Of a stretch of 64,000 nt of DNA, positions 37,480-45,758 are shown one piece after another (positions within the stretch are counted from its first letter, which is position 1; each line of letters opens with the position of its first letter). The position numbers and the translations under genes are program-made. The notes below the pieces were generated by a model that saw only the letters and a program-made list of their open reading frames with translations, did not search any database and was not told where the DNA came from. Source of the stretch: Chloroflexota bacterium (GTDB taxonomy: Bacteria; Chloroflexota; UBA11872; VXOZ01). Location of the stretch: assembly GCA_958295775.1 (NCBI GenBank), contig CATQHC010000009.1, positions 806,001 through 870,000 on the forward strand, read 5' to 3'.

Positions 37480-38256
37480 ATGGCTCTTATAATAGCCTGC
37501 GCCAACCAAAAGGGCGGGGTTGGCAAAACGACGACGACTGCCAATCTGGGTGCGACGCTCTCCCGGATGGGAAAGCACATATTGGCGGTAGACATGGATC
37601 CACAAGCCAATCTTACCGCGCACTTTGGCATGGAGCGAGAGTTGGAATCTTCAGTAGCGGGCGCTCTCCGAGACCGCAAGGCAGAGTTGCCCATATACCG
37701 CATTGAAGATGACTCCGGGGCTACGATTGACATTGTGCCTGCGTCATTGGAGCTTGCCAGTGTGGAGTTTCAATTGGCCGCAGTAATTGGACGCGAATTG
37801 CGCCTGCGCGAGCATTTGGAACGGGTGCGCGACAATTACGACTTTGTCTTCATAGATACGCCCCCTTCGCTCGGATTGCTTACTGTCAATGCGCTGGTTG
37901 CGGCGGACTGTGTGCTAATTCCTACCGAAGCGAGGTTCTTCTCCCTTCAAGGGCTGTACATGCTGCAAGAGACGATTTCTGAGGCAGCGGCGCTCAACCC
38001 GAAGATTGAGATATTGGGTGTGATGCTCAGCAAGTATGACCGTCGCCTTCGTGAAGAAAAGGCTGTATGGCAATACCTCCACGAACATTGGGGGGACCGC
38101 GTTTTTACGACAGAAATCGGGACAAACAGCAAGATTTTAGAAGCCGCGTCGGCAGGTGTTCCCGTTAACGCGTATACTGGTGCGAGAAAAGCTGTAAACG
38201 CGTATCAACTGCTAGCCAGAGAGGTGTTAGACCGTGTCGAAACGGCCCGGCTTTGA
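37480..38256 (+). CDS. parA: ParA/Soj-like ATPase
   Basis: The 258-residue product starts MALIIACANQKGGVGKTTTT at ATG 37480, with AAAAGG directly upstream; the longer open frame is not family-like. The deviant Walker A is KGGVGKTTTT, DMDPQANLT follows near 39, and IDTPPS near 121. Such proteins move or position chromosomes, plasmids or protein complexes. No parB gene follows; instead the next gene is ftsZ, with a 23-base overlap. This layout suggests a role in placing the division ring (MipZ-like or Min-like) rather than, or as well as, chromosome segregation. Confidence 0.88.
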   Translation: MALIIACANQKGGVGKTTTTANLGATLSRMGKHILAVDMDPQANLTAHFGMERELESSVAGALRDRKAELPIYRIEDDSGATIDIVPASLELASVEFQLAAVIGRELRLREHLERVRDNYDFVFIDTPPSLGLLTVNALVAADCVLIPTEARFFSLQGLYMLQETISEAAALNPKIEILGVMLSKYDRRLREEKAVWQYLHEHWGDRVFTTEIGTNSKILEAASAGVPVNAYTGARKAVNAYQLLAREVLDRVETARL

Positions 38257-39406
38257 TCCCGAACGGTTAGAGAACGCTAAAGACTCCACGCGGCCCCGAC
38301 CCGTGGTGCCGGACATGGTATCCCCAACTCCAAGTTCCCGCGATGCACGAGGGCTCATCGAAATCCGCATTATTGGCGTCGGTGGGTGCGGCAGCAATGT
38401 AGTCAATCGTATGATCGACTCTCGGGTAGTCGGCGCTTCCTATGCGGTGATCAATACGGATGCGCAGGCGCTGCAGGTCTCACGCGCAGATGAGAAATTG
38501 GCAATTGGGGACCGCGTCACGCGTCTCCGCGGCACCGGCGGGGATCCCGATCTGGGACGGCGCGCCGCGGAAGAAAGCGTGCAGGATATCGAGCAGCTTG
38601 TCAGCGGTGCGGACATGGTCTTTATCACTTCGGGTATGGGCGGCGGCACCGGCACCGGCGCCGCGCCGATTGTCGCTGAGCTTGCCAAGCGGCATGGCGC
38701 GCTCACCGTAGGTGTCGTCACGCTGCCTTTTATATTCGAGGGCAGGCCCCGGCAGCGCAATGCGGCTTCCGGCTTGGAGGCGCTGCAGCCGAATGTCGAT
38801 ACGCTTATCGTAATTCACAATGACCGTCTTCTCGCTGCGGTGCCTGCTTCCGCGCCGATTACGGAAGCCTTTGCCCTGGCGGATGAAATGCTGGTGAACG
38901 GTGTGCGGTCCATCACCGAACTCGTGACCACCACGGGCATCATCAATGTCGACTTCGCCGACGTGCGTTCGGTAATGCAGAACGCGGGCACGGCCATGAT
39001 GGGAGTGGGCATCGGCTCCGGCGAGAACCGCATGCTGCTCGCGGTGGAAGAGGCAATGAAAGACCCCTTGGCCAATGAGGCCGTCACCGGCGCGCGCGGC
39101 GTGCTGCTTAACTTCCGCGGCGGTCCCGACATGACCATTCAGGAGATCAGCGCTGCCGCTGAGACGGTGAGCGCCACGGTGGACCAGGAAGCAAATATAA
39201 TCTTTGGCGCTTCTGTCGATTCCGCGAACCAGGAAGAGGTGCAGGTTACGTTGATTGCCACCGGCCTCCCTGACGAACAGCCACAGCGTGTCAGCCGACG
39301 CCGCCCCAGTCCGGAAGACGCGCCCGCCAGCGCACCGGACGACGAGGAGATTGAGGTCCAGGACTTGGACGTACCGGCATTTCTACGCCGCCGCCGCAGT
39401 CGGTAG
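38234..39406 (+). CDS. ftsZ: Cell division protein FtsZ
   Basis: The 390-residue tubulin homologue has GVGGCGSNVVNRM near 49, the tubulin signature GGGTGTGAAP near 136, T7-like NVDFADVRSVMQNAG near 236, and a variable acidic linker. The C-terminal peptide is DLDVPAFLRRRRSR. An N-terminal extension of ~40 residues precedes the core. GTG 38234 lies within the parA coding sequence (GAGAGGTG upstream), so the two are translationally coupled. No ftsA, mraZ or other dcw genes are near. It polymerises at mid-cell in the cytoplasm. Confidence 0.95.
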   Translation: MSKRPGFDPERLENAKDSTRPRPVVPDMVSPTPSSRDARGLIEIRIIGVGGCGSNVVNRMIDSRVVGASYAVINTDAQALQVSRADEKLAIGDRVTRLRGTGGDPDLGRRAAEESVQDIEQLVSGADMVFITSGMGGGTGTGAAPIVAELAKRHGALTVGVVTLPFIFEGRPRQRNAASGLEALQPNVDTLIVIHNDRLLAAVPASAPITEAFALADEMLVNGVRSITELVTTTGIINVDFADVRSVMQNAGTAMMGVGIGSGENRMLLAVEEAMKDPLANEAVTGARGVLLNFRGGPDMTIQEISAAAETVSATVDQEANIIFGASVDSANQEEVQVTLIATGLPDEQPQRVSRRRPSPEDAPASAPDDEEIEVQDLDVPAFLRRRRSR

Positions 39407-39505
39407 CCAGCGGCATCGCACACCCCCCTCTTGCTTGCCCTTTCAGGCAGTTGAGAGTTCCCTGCGCCTAGGCATACTCCGCCTGCACAGTTCGTTGCGC
39501 TAATC

Positions 39506-40309
39506 CTATGCGCGCGGCTTGAGCGCCCGTATGGAAAACATCTGCGGGAAAGAGTCGTTATTCTCAGGGAAACGCCACCAGCCGTCTTTCCCCTGAACCA
39601 TGTTGGGCAGGGCCTGAAAGTGGCAGAAGGGAAACTCGTGGAGGAACTCGATTCTAAGTCCAGCGCCGGCTAAGGCCGTGACGATCTCGCCAAGGCTATG
39701 CTGCCACTCGTAGTTGGGACTGGCGATAGGTGCGTCGCCGGCATAGGATGGCTCACCACCCGCAAAGAACAATTCATCGCAGAAGTAGCTATAGAATGGG
39801 CGCGCGCCGCCGCTTGCGGCGGGTTCCAGCGTTGTCAGGAACGGGTGGAATTCCACAATGTAGAACGTGCCGCCGGGTTTGAGGCAACGGCAAACCACGT
39901 CGGCCCAGCGGTCGAGGTCCGGTAACCAGACCAAGACGCCATACGACGTAAACACAATGTCGAATTCTTCATCGAGGACGATTGTCAGATCGTACACATT
40001 GGAATGGATGAAGCGCGCGTTCGTTCCGACCTCAGCATTCAACGCGCGTGCGAGTGCAATTGCTTCATCTGAAAAATCAACACCGGTCGCCCGCGCACCC
40101 AGCCGCGCCCACGACATGGTATCCAACCCAAAGTGGCATTGCAGATGGAGCAGCGTCTTACCGGACACGGGACCGACCTCTTCCCGCTCGATGTCTTTAA
40201 GGGTTATCTGGCCCGCTTTGAAGCCGGCCACGTCATAGAAGTTGGAAGCAGCGTGTACCGAGGTCTTTTCGTTCCAGTTGATGCGGTTCGTTTCGAGTCG
40301 TTTATCCAT
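39506..40309 (-). CDS. Class I SAM-dependent methyltransferase
   Basis: The 267-residue protein has the AdoMet fold with LLHLQCHFGLDTMSWARLGARATGVDFSDEAI near 53-84 (motif I), FDIVFTSYGVLVWLPD near 118 and LKPGGTFYIVEFHPF near 144. The C-terminal ~100 residues hold Trp and Phe-rich segments. It resembles UbiE/SmtA-like small-molecule methyltransferases. ATG start. The substrate is unknown and neighbours offer no clue. Confidence 0.83.
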   Translation of the reverse strand: MDKRLETNRINWNEKTSVHAASNFYDVAGFKAGQITLKDIEREEVGPVSGKTLLHLQCHFGLDTMSWARLGARATGVDFSDEAIALARALNAEVGTNARFIHSNVYDLTIVLDEEFDIVFTSYGVLVWLPDLDRWADVVCRCLKPGGTFYIVEFHPFLTTLEPAASGGARPFYSYFCDELFFAGGEPSYAGDAPIASPNYEWQHSLGEIVTALAGAGLRIEFLHEFPFCHFQALPNMVQGKDGWWRFPENNDSFPQMFSIRALKPRA

Positions 40310-40448
40310 GGGGACGGCAAGTCTATTCTAATTCCTTAGTAGGTTTGCTTTCTTAACGCTTTGCCAAGAACGAGAGTATTTTCGTCACCGTCGTAGCCGC
40401 GCAAGCTTGCCCCTGCGGGGCGCGGAGTCCATCTTTTCTGTAATAACT

Positions 40449-40475
40449 GGACTCCGGCTTCCGCCGGAGTGACGG
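40449..40475. repeat. GCCGGAAT-type dispersed palindromic repeat
   Basis: GGACTCCGGCTT and CCGCCGGAGTGACGG form an imperfect hairpin here. It is a relative of the elements at 9728-9755 and 49382-49436. It lies in the gap 40310-40497, which has no gene. Confidence 0.55.
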
Positions 40476-40497
40476 ATGAATGGAAGTCGCGCGCGCT

Positions 40498-41463
40498 TTA
40501 CGTCACGATGTTCTGCGGACGGCCCTCCAGGAATGCAATGGTATTCGAGACCGCGCCTTCGTTGAGCAACTCGATGCCTTCCGGTGTCTGATCGGCAAGG
40601 TGCGGCGTGAGGACGACCTGCTCGCATGCAAGGATGGGATGATCTGGCGGCAGCGGCTCCTGGTCGAACACATCGAGACCGGCGCCCGCCAGGTGTTCGG
40701 AGTGGAGCGCGTCAATTAGGGCAGGCGTATCCACCAAGCCACCCCGACCGGCGTTGATGAAGAGCGCGCCCGGCTTCATCAACTCAAATTCCCGTGCGCC
40801 CATGAGATTCTGGCTCTCGTCGCTCAGGCGTACGTGCAGGCTCACCACGTCGGACTCCCGCAGCAATTCATCGAATTCTACGAACTCGACCCCAAGGTCC
40901 TGCGCCCGCTGCGGGGACGGGTTGAATGTCCATGCCAGACAGCGCATGCCCAGCAGCTTGGCGACGCGCACGACCTCGCGACCTACGTTGCCTGTGCCGA
41001 CGACGCCGAGCGTCTTGCCGCTGAGTGTCACGTTCTGCTTGAGGGTCCAGCGTCCGGCTTTCAGTTCGCCGGTCTGGAACGCCGTCCTCTTGGCGGTGGC
41101 GAACATGAGACCGATGATGTGCTCGGCGACCACCGCCGCAGTTCGACCCGGTTGATTGGTTATCGCCACACCGCATGCCCGCGCCGCTTCAATGTCGTAC
41201 GAGTCGACGCCAATCGAACATGTAGCAATGAGACGCAGGTCCGGTAGGGCTTGGAGCGCAGGCGCGAACCATTTGACCGCGCCGCGCGTATTCAAGATGA
41301 CGTGCGCGCCCTCCACCCGCTTCAGTTGCTCCGCCATGCTCTGCGGCCGGTCGAGATACAGGTCCAGGTCTCCGTACGGCTTGAGACGGTCGAGATGCGG
41401 CGACCCTTGAATTTGGGGCGGGTCATCGCCGGGTACGACAAATTTCAGGCGCTCTTCTACCAT
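40498..41463 (-). CDS. D-isomer-specific 2-hydroxyacid dehydrogenase
   Basis: The product is 321 residues from ATG 41463 with GAGGAAA about 7 bases upstream; an in-frame GTG/ATG further upstream would add 18 residues. It has the C-terminal NAD fold: TLGVVGTGNVGREVVRVAKLLGMRCLAWTFNP near 147-178, and catalytic residues as NAGRGGLVDTPALIDAL near 232 (Arg), VFDQEPLPPDHP near 262 (Glu) and LTPHLADQTPEG near 285 (His). The family includes phosphoglycerate and glyoxylate reductases; it is probably an NAD(P)-dependent oxidoreductase of a 2-hydroxyacid. Confidence 0.87.
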   Translation of the reverse strand: MVEERLKFVVPGDDPPQIQGSPHLDRLKPYGDLDLYLDRPQSMAEQLKRVEGAHVILNTRGAVKWFAPALQALPDLRLIATCSIGVDSYDIEAARACGVAITNQPGRTAAVVAEHIIGLMFATAKRTAFQTGELKAGRWTLKQNVTLSGKTLGVVGTGNVGREVVRVAKLLGMRCLAWTFNPSPQRAQDLGVEFVEFDELLRESDVVSLHVRLSDESQNLMGAREFELMKPGALFINAGRGGLVDTPALIDALHSEHLAGAGLDVFDQEPLPPDHPILACEQVVLTPHLADQTPEGIELLNEGAVSNTIAFLEGRPQNIVT

Positions 41464-41939
41464 GGTAGTTTCCTCGGTTGGGACTTCGTCCTGTCTATGG
41501 GTAAGTGCTGCTCGCATGACGAAAGTGATGCGTTAGCGCGGTTCACTGGTGGTCGAATGCGTGGAGTTGGGGAGACTATTATCGCCAGCACTGGCAACAT
41601 AACCAGTGCCGGGTGGCCGATTGGGCCTTGGCCGATCTCCGCACTTGGTCGGCATGTGTACCTTACCCAAGCCATCATACTGTCTGCAGAATACACCGTC
41701 GAATCTGGGACACTGTCGCAAACTCCGCCGCAGTCCAGGGCGAGACTTCTGCCGCGCCGAGATTCCACAGCGACCGTCGGCGCAGACTAGAATCCGATTT
41801 GGACGAGGCACGGCCCGAGCACGTGTATAATCACTGGTGTGAGGAGTCGCACGGCGAACCCCGCCCTGAATCCAACGACCATTAATCCCACACAAGCAGG
41901 AATCCACTTCATCCAACAAAATCGGGAGTGGCTAAGAAC
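41464..41939. other. Divergent intergenic region before purH
   Basis: This ~476-base gap contains no convincing gene. A perfect TATAAT at 41823-41828 lies ~110 bases before the purH start, with only weak -35 matches (TTGGAC 21 bases upstream). Confidence 0.35.
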
Positions 41940-42512
41940 ATGCGCGCCATTCTGAGCGTATTCGATAAGACCGGCATCGTCGAGTTTGCGGAAGGACTAG
42001 CCGCGCTTGGATGTGAGATCGTCTCCACCGGCGGCACCCAGGCAGCACTGGCAACAGCAGGCGTTCCGGTTACCGGCATCAGCGCGGTAACCGGCTTTCC
42101 CGAGATTCTCGACGGGCGGGTGAAGACCCTGCATCCGGTGGTGCATGCCGGCATTTTGGCGCGGCAGGATGTGCCGGAACACGTGCAAACCCTGCGCACC
42201 CACGGCATTGCTTCAATAGACGTGGTGGCCGTAAATCTCTATCCCTTTGTGGAAACCCTCAAGAGCGGCGCTGGACATGACGAGATTGTCGAGAACATCG
42301 ACATCGGCGGCCCCACGTTGATACGCGCCGCCGCCAAGAACGCAGATTCCGTGCTCGTTGTCGTCGATCCGAGTGACTACACGATCGTGCTCAGCGCACT
42401 CGCCGATGGGCAGGCAGACGCCGCACTGCGCACGCGGCTGGCTGCCAAGGCCTTCCAGCACACGGCAGCCTACGACACGCACATCGCGAGGTACTTCAAA
42501 GAGATCACGTGA
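41940..42512 (+). CDS. purH: IMP cyclohydrolase half of PurH (AICAR transformylase domain absent)
   Basis: The 190-residue product is the N-terminal IMP-cyclohydrolase domain only: ILSVFDKTGIVEFAEGLAALG, GRVKTLHPVVHAGIL near 61, VNLYPFVET near 98 and IDIGGPTLIRAAAKN near 118, carrying the Lys, Tyr and Asp that matter in the family. The protein ends HIARYFKEIT exactly where the AICAR transformylase domain would begin; full PurH is ~510-530 residues. Nothing downstream resembles that domain (the RYGEN-PHQ part is missing). Either it is a true stand-alone cyclohydrolase or a clean truncation. ATG 41940 is preferred (GGGAG 11 bases upstream); a GTG at 41928 is possible. Confidence 0.88.
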   Translation: MRAILSVFDKTGIVEFAEGLAALGCEIVSTGGTQAALATAGVPVTGISAVTGFPEILDGRVKTLHPVVHAGILARQDVPEHVQTLRTHGIASIDVVAVNLYPFVETLKSGAGHDEIVENIDIGGPTLIRAAAKNADSVLVVVDPSDYTIVLSALADGQADAALRTRLAAKAFQHTAAYDTHIARYFKEIT

Positions 42513-42594
42513 AACCCATCGCGCCCCAGAACGAGTCGACGGCCGGAGCGCAAAATTGAAATGAAGCTACCTTTTGTGATTGTGGAAGGACGTC

Positions 42595-42906
42595 GTGCTG
42601 AACCAGGTGATTAGCAATCGGGCTGCCGATTTGGAACAGCTCTGCCGCCGCTTCTCTGTCCGGCGGCTTGCCTTATTCGGCTCAGCCGCGACTGGCCGGG
42701 GCTTGACGGAGGCAAGCGACCTTGACTTTGTCGTGGAGTTCGAACCTCTGCCCCCAGGCGCCTACGCCGACACGTATTTTGGTTTGTTAGAAGCCCTACA
42801 GCAGCTTTTCGATAGACAAGTGGATCTTGTAGTCGAGTCGGCCATTAAGAACCCGTACTTCTTGGAAGCAGTCGAGGCCACAAGGATGCCCCTCTATGAG
42901 GCTTGA
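42595..42906 (+). CDS. mntA: MNT-type nucleotidyltransferase antitoxin (MntA-like)
   Basis: This 103-residue protein has the minimal nucleotidyltransferase motif LALFGSAATGRGLTEASDLDFVVEF (GSx10DxD). The start is placed at GTG 42595 because GGAAGGA lies ~5 bases before it; the open frame begins earlier with a TTG. MntA proteins attach AMP chains to the partner HEPN toxin (HepT) to inactivate it, in type VII systems. It overlaps the toxin gene by 11 bases. Confidence 0.85.
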   Translation: MLNQVISNRAADLEQLCRRFSVRRLALFGSAATGRGLTEASDLDFVVEFEPLPPGAYADTYFGLLEALQQLFDRQVDLVVESAIKNPYFLEAVEATRMPLYEA

Positions 42907-43243
42907 GGTCAAAAAGTACCTCTACGATATCCAACGTGCTGTCAATCTGCTCACAGAATTCACGCTTGGCAAAACATTTGCGGATTATGAGCGTGAAGCC
43001 ATGCTACGCGCCGCTGTAGAGCGGGAGTTCGAAGTCATAGGTGAGGCCATGAATCGACTTGTCAAAGCCGACGCATTGGTGGCGGCCCGCATTAGCGAAT
43101 ACCAACGCATCATTGCTTTTCGCAACATCTTGATCCACCAGTACACTGACGTAGATGACCGCTTGGTTTGGGATGTAGTTGCGACGAAACTCCCAACTCT
43201 CGCCCAAGAAGTCGGCGCCCTGCTAGATGATGGGTGTGCTTAG
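42896..43243 (+). CDS. hepT: HEPN-domain ribonuclease toxin (HepT-like)
   Basis: The 115-residue alpha-helical HEPN protein (DUF86 type) has the conserved RNILIHQY near 97-104, which is exactly the RX4HXY motif. In the studied HepT the Arg and His act in RNA cleavage and the Tyr is AMPylated by MntA. The pair overlaps (ATG inside the mntA end), the usual order. Together with the preceding gene it forms a type VII toxin-antitoxin module, set directly behind the purH half. Confidence 0.88.
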   Translation: MRLEVKKYLYDIQRAVNLLTEFTLGKTFADYEREAMLRAAVEREFEVIGEAMNRLVKADALVAARISEYQRIIAFRNILIHQYTDVDDRLVWDVVATKLPTLAQEVGALLDDGCA

Positions 43244-43279
43244 ACCTGTTAAGGAGTCTCCGAGTTTAGGCCTCGCGTC

Positions 43280-44266
43280 TCAAGCGGGCTCGTAGCACGG
43301 ATTGTCTTCCTGCCGCCCCAGCCAGAAGACGTTTTCGCCGGCTTGCACCGATTGCTGCACCCGCGTGTACAAAATCGCGCCGTCGCGCGGGGCGCTGATT
43401 TCGCCGCACACGGTTCCCCAAAGGTCACGCACGCGCGCGAGGGATTCGCCGCCTTCCACTTCTTGGCCCAGCGTCACCAGGACCTCTAACAGACCGCCGC
43501 AGGGCGCGGTGACGTATTCTTGTGTCCACACCTTTGGCGGCATCGTGACCTCCAGCGGCGGGTCGAGCAGGCCGAGATGGCGCAGGCAGCGATGGATTCC
43601 CCCTTTGTAGAGGTCAATCTCCTCCCGTTCCGCCATGGCGCGGCCGCCTACTTCACAGCCGACGGCGGGAATGCCTTGCTGATTAGCCCAGGTGGAGAGT
43701 GTGCCGGGCGACCAGCGCATCATCCAGTCATATTCCAGCCCGAACGCCGCAGCCGCCAGCGCCGAGCGGCGCGCGCAGTCGTCGCGGGCCTCGCGGAAGC
43801 CACTGAGGGGCACCAAATCGCCTTCGCGGCCTGCGCTATGGAGGTCGATGACCAAGTCGGCGCCATCGGTAACCTGTTGGGTGAGGACATGGGCAATCCG
43901 TTCGCTCGCCGTGCCGCCTTTCTTGCCGGGAAAGATGCGGTTTAGGTCGAGATTATCGTCCGGCGCCTTGCGCCGACCGGCGGCGAATGCCAGCGGATTG
44001 GCGCGCGGTACCAGCACGACCGTACCGCGCAATTCGTTGGGCGGAAGCTCTTGCGCTAATTCGACCAGCGCTTGCGGCCCCACCAATTCGTCACCGTGGA
44101 CACCCGCAACTATGACGACTCTAGGCTGTGGGCACTGCCCAAATATGCGGGTAAGCGGAATTTCTACTCTCGAACCGTCAGTAAGCGGGAAGCCGACCGT
44201 CGCCCGTTGCACGGTCTCGCGCTCGAATCTGTCAATGTCGCATGAAGGATTCTGCTGTTGGGCCAT
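43280..44266 (-). CDS. Succinylglutamate desuccinylase/aspartoacylase-family metallohydrolase
   Basis: The 328-residue protein starts at ATG 44266 (GGGAG ~9 bases upstream); the longer open frame is repeat DNA. Metal ligands occur as VVIVAGVHGDELVGPQ near 49, NLDLNRIFPGKKG near 105, and VIDLHSAGREGD near 137, as in the M14-like AstE/ASPA group. The last ~90 residues carry a biotinyl-lipoyl-like fold (TAPCGGLLEVLVTLGQEVEGGESLARV). The family removes acyl groups from amino acids or forms ring-opening amidases such as those for ectoine degradation (DoeB). Substrate unknown. Confidence 0.82.
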   Translation of the reverse strand: MAQQQNPSCDIDRFERETVQRATVGFPLTDGSRVEIPLTRIFGQCPQPRVVIVAGVHGDELVGPQALVELAQELPPNELRGTVVLVPRANPLAFAAGRRKAPDDNLDLNRIFPGKKGGTASERIAHVLTQQVTDGADLVIDLHSAGREGDLVPLSGFREARDDCARRSALAAAAFGLEYDWMMRWSPGTLSTWANQQGIPAVGCEVGGRAMAEREEIDLYKGGIHRCLRHLGLLDPPLEVTMPPKVWTQEYVTAPCGGLLEVLVTLGQEVEGGESLARVRDLWGTVCGEISAPRDGAILYTRVQQSVQAGENVFWLGRQEDNPCYEPA

Positions 44267-44342
44267 TGGGGGCGCTCCCAATTGAAGCAATCTCACAACT
44301 CGCGAAAGAGGCACAGAATCCCCTCTCCATTGAGGGAGATGA

Positions 44343-45674
44343 TTAGGGTGAGGGTGTCTTTCCCACGCCGCACCAACCGACAAGCTGCAAAGCACATATC
44401 TCAATCGCACGTCCAAAGTCGGCCAGCGATACGTACTCATCCGGGCTATGCGCTTGCGCAATACCGCCGGGACCGAAGAGACAGCCGGGCATATCCGCTT
44501 GGGCGTACCAGGCCAGATCGCTCGCGGCGGAAAAACCCTTGATCTCAGGCTGCACACCGGCGCGCTGCGCGCTTTGCCTGAGTAGTTCAATGAAGGGGTG
44601 ATCGGGTGGGGTCTCGAATGCCGGAAAGGTCACGTGGCGCAGGCCCCAAGTTAACTTTGGCGGGTGCTCCCGCAGCCATTCATCGGTCTGGCACACCGCG
44701 TGCACAAACTCCTCGAAGTCCGCCTTCACCTGCGCGCAGGGTTCGTCCGGGTAGTACCAGATGTTGTACTCGATGGCGCAGTAGTTCGCCATGGTGCCGG
44801 GATTGTTGACCACGTTGAGTTGGCCGTCCTGGCCGCCGCCGGGGCCTGCGATGAAGATGGCGGGCAGCACGGAATTATAGCCAGGCGGGAAAAGCGGATG
44901 TGACTTGCGATTTACCCACTGGCGTTCCAAGTCCTGGATTGCCGTAACCAGTTTCACGCCTTTCTCCACCGCATTGACGCCGGGGCCGTTCTCACCGGGA
45001 GCGAGGTTGCGCCAGCGGCTGCCGGCATGGGCCTCGCGCCCCTCGATCTCGATGCGCAGGTGTTCCAGCCCGCCCTCGGTGGGGATGATCGTCAAGTCGG
45101 TCGGCTCGGCGTCCAGCACGGCGTCGGTAGCCGGAAACTTCTCGATGCAGTCCCGCGTGCCGTGGCCTACCAACTCCTCATCGCTCACCACGTGGAACCA
45201 AACGTCGCCTGCCGGTCGGTAACCGGCCGCCAGCACGCTTTTCACCGCGTAGATCATGCTCACAAGACCCGCCTTCATGTCGGCGGTACCGCGGCCGTAG
45301 AGCTTGCCGTCAATGATCTCTCCCGCCCAGGGGTCCCGCGACCACGCCGACGTATCGCCCACCGGCACCACGTCGATGTGACCGTTGAACGTCAACGACC
45401 TGCCCTTCCCCGCACCGGCAAGCCGCGCGGCGAGGGTGGGGTATCCGTCCTCCGTCTCCCACTCATGCACCTTACAGCCAAGCGACTCGAGCATCGCTGC
45501 AACCAGACTGCGGCACTTAATTGTCTCAGCGAGAAACTCGGGGGTCACGGGGCTCCGCACTGCGGTCTCGCACGCCACGAGCTGCCGCAGGAATGCCGTG
45601 GCTTCGTCCTGGGCACCGGAGGCCTGGCGGGCAATCTCGGCGAGGGCTGCGGCAGACGGGTCCTGCGATGACAT
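44343..45674 (-). CDS. M20-family metallopeptidase (ArgE/DapE-like)
   Basis: The 443-residue protein has the M20 zinc motifs FNGHIDVVPVGD near 94 (His, Asp), GRGTADMKAGL near 127, SDEELVGHGT near 159 (Glu) and AHSPDEYVS near 414 (His), and a dimerisation domain between. It removes acyl or amide groups from amino-acid derivatives. Upstream GGAG ~9 bases before the ATG supports the start. Its stop codon TAA and last residues KTPSP lie inside a copy of the GATTAGGGTGAGGGTG repeat, so the repeat may have replaced the original end. It lies upstream of the AstE-like gene on the same strand. Confidence 0.88.
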   Translation of the reverse strand: MSSQDPSAAALAEIARQASGAQDEATAFLRQLVACETAVRSPVTPEFLAETIKCRSLVAAMLESLGCKVHEWETEDGYPTLAARLAGAGKGRSLTFNGHIDVVPVGDTSAWSRDPWAGEIIDGKLYGRGTADMKAGLVSMIYAVKSVLAAGYRPAGDVWFHVVSDEELVGHGTRDCIEKFPATDAVLDAEPTDLTIIPTEGGLEHLRIEIEGREAHAGSRWRNLAPGENGPGVNAVEKGVKLVTAIQDLERQWVNRKSHPLFPPGYNSVLPAIFIAGPGGGQDGQLNVVNNPGTMANYCAIEYNIWYYPDEPCAQVKADFEEFVHAVCQTDEWLREHPPKLTWGLRHVTFPAFETPPDHPFIELLRQSAQRAGVQPEIKGFSAASDLAWYAQADMPGCLFGPGGIAQAHSPDEYVSLADFGRAIEICALQLVGWCGVGKTPSP

Positions 45675-45758
45675 AGACTGGGCTCCTGCGGTGACTGCGC
45701 TTCGGCGATTTCTTTGGCTGCGTGGTCTTGAAATATGGTTAACAGCTACTGCCGTGCG

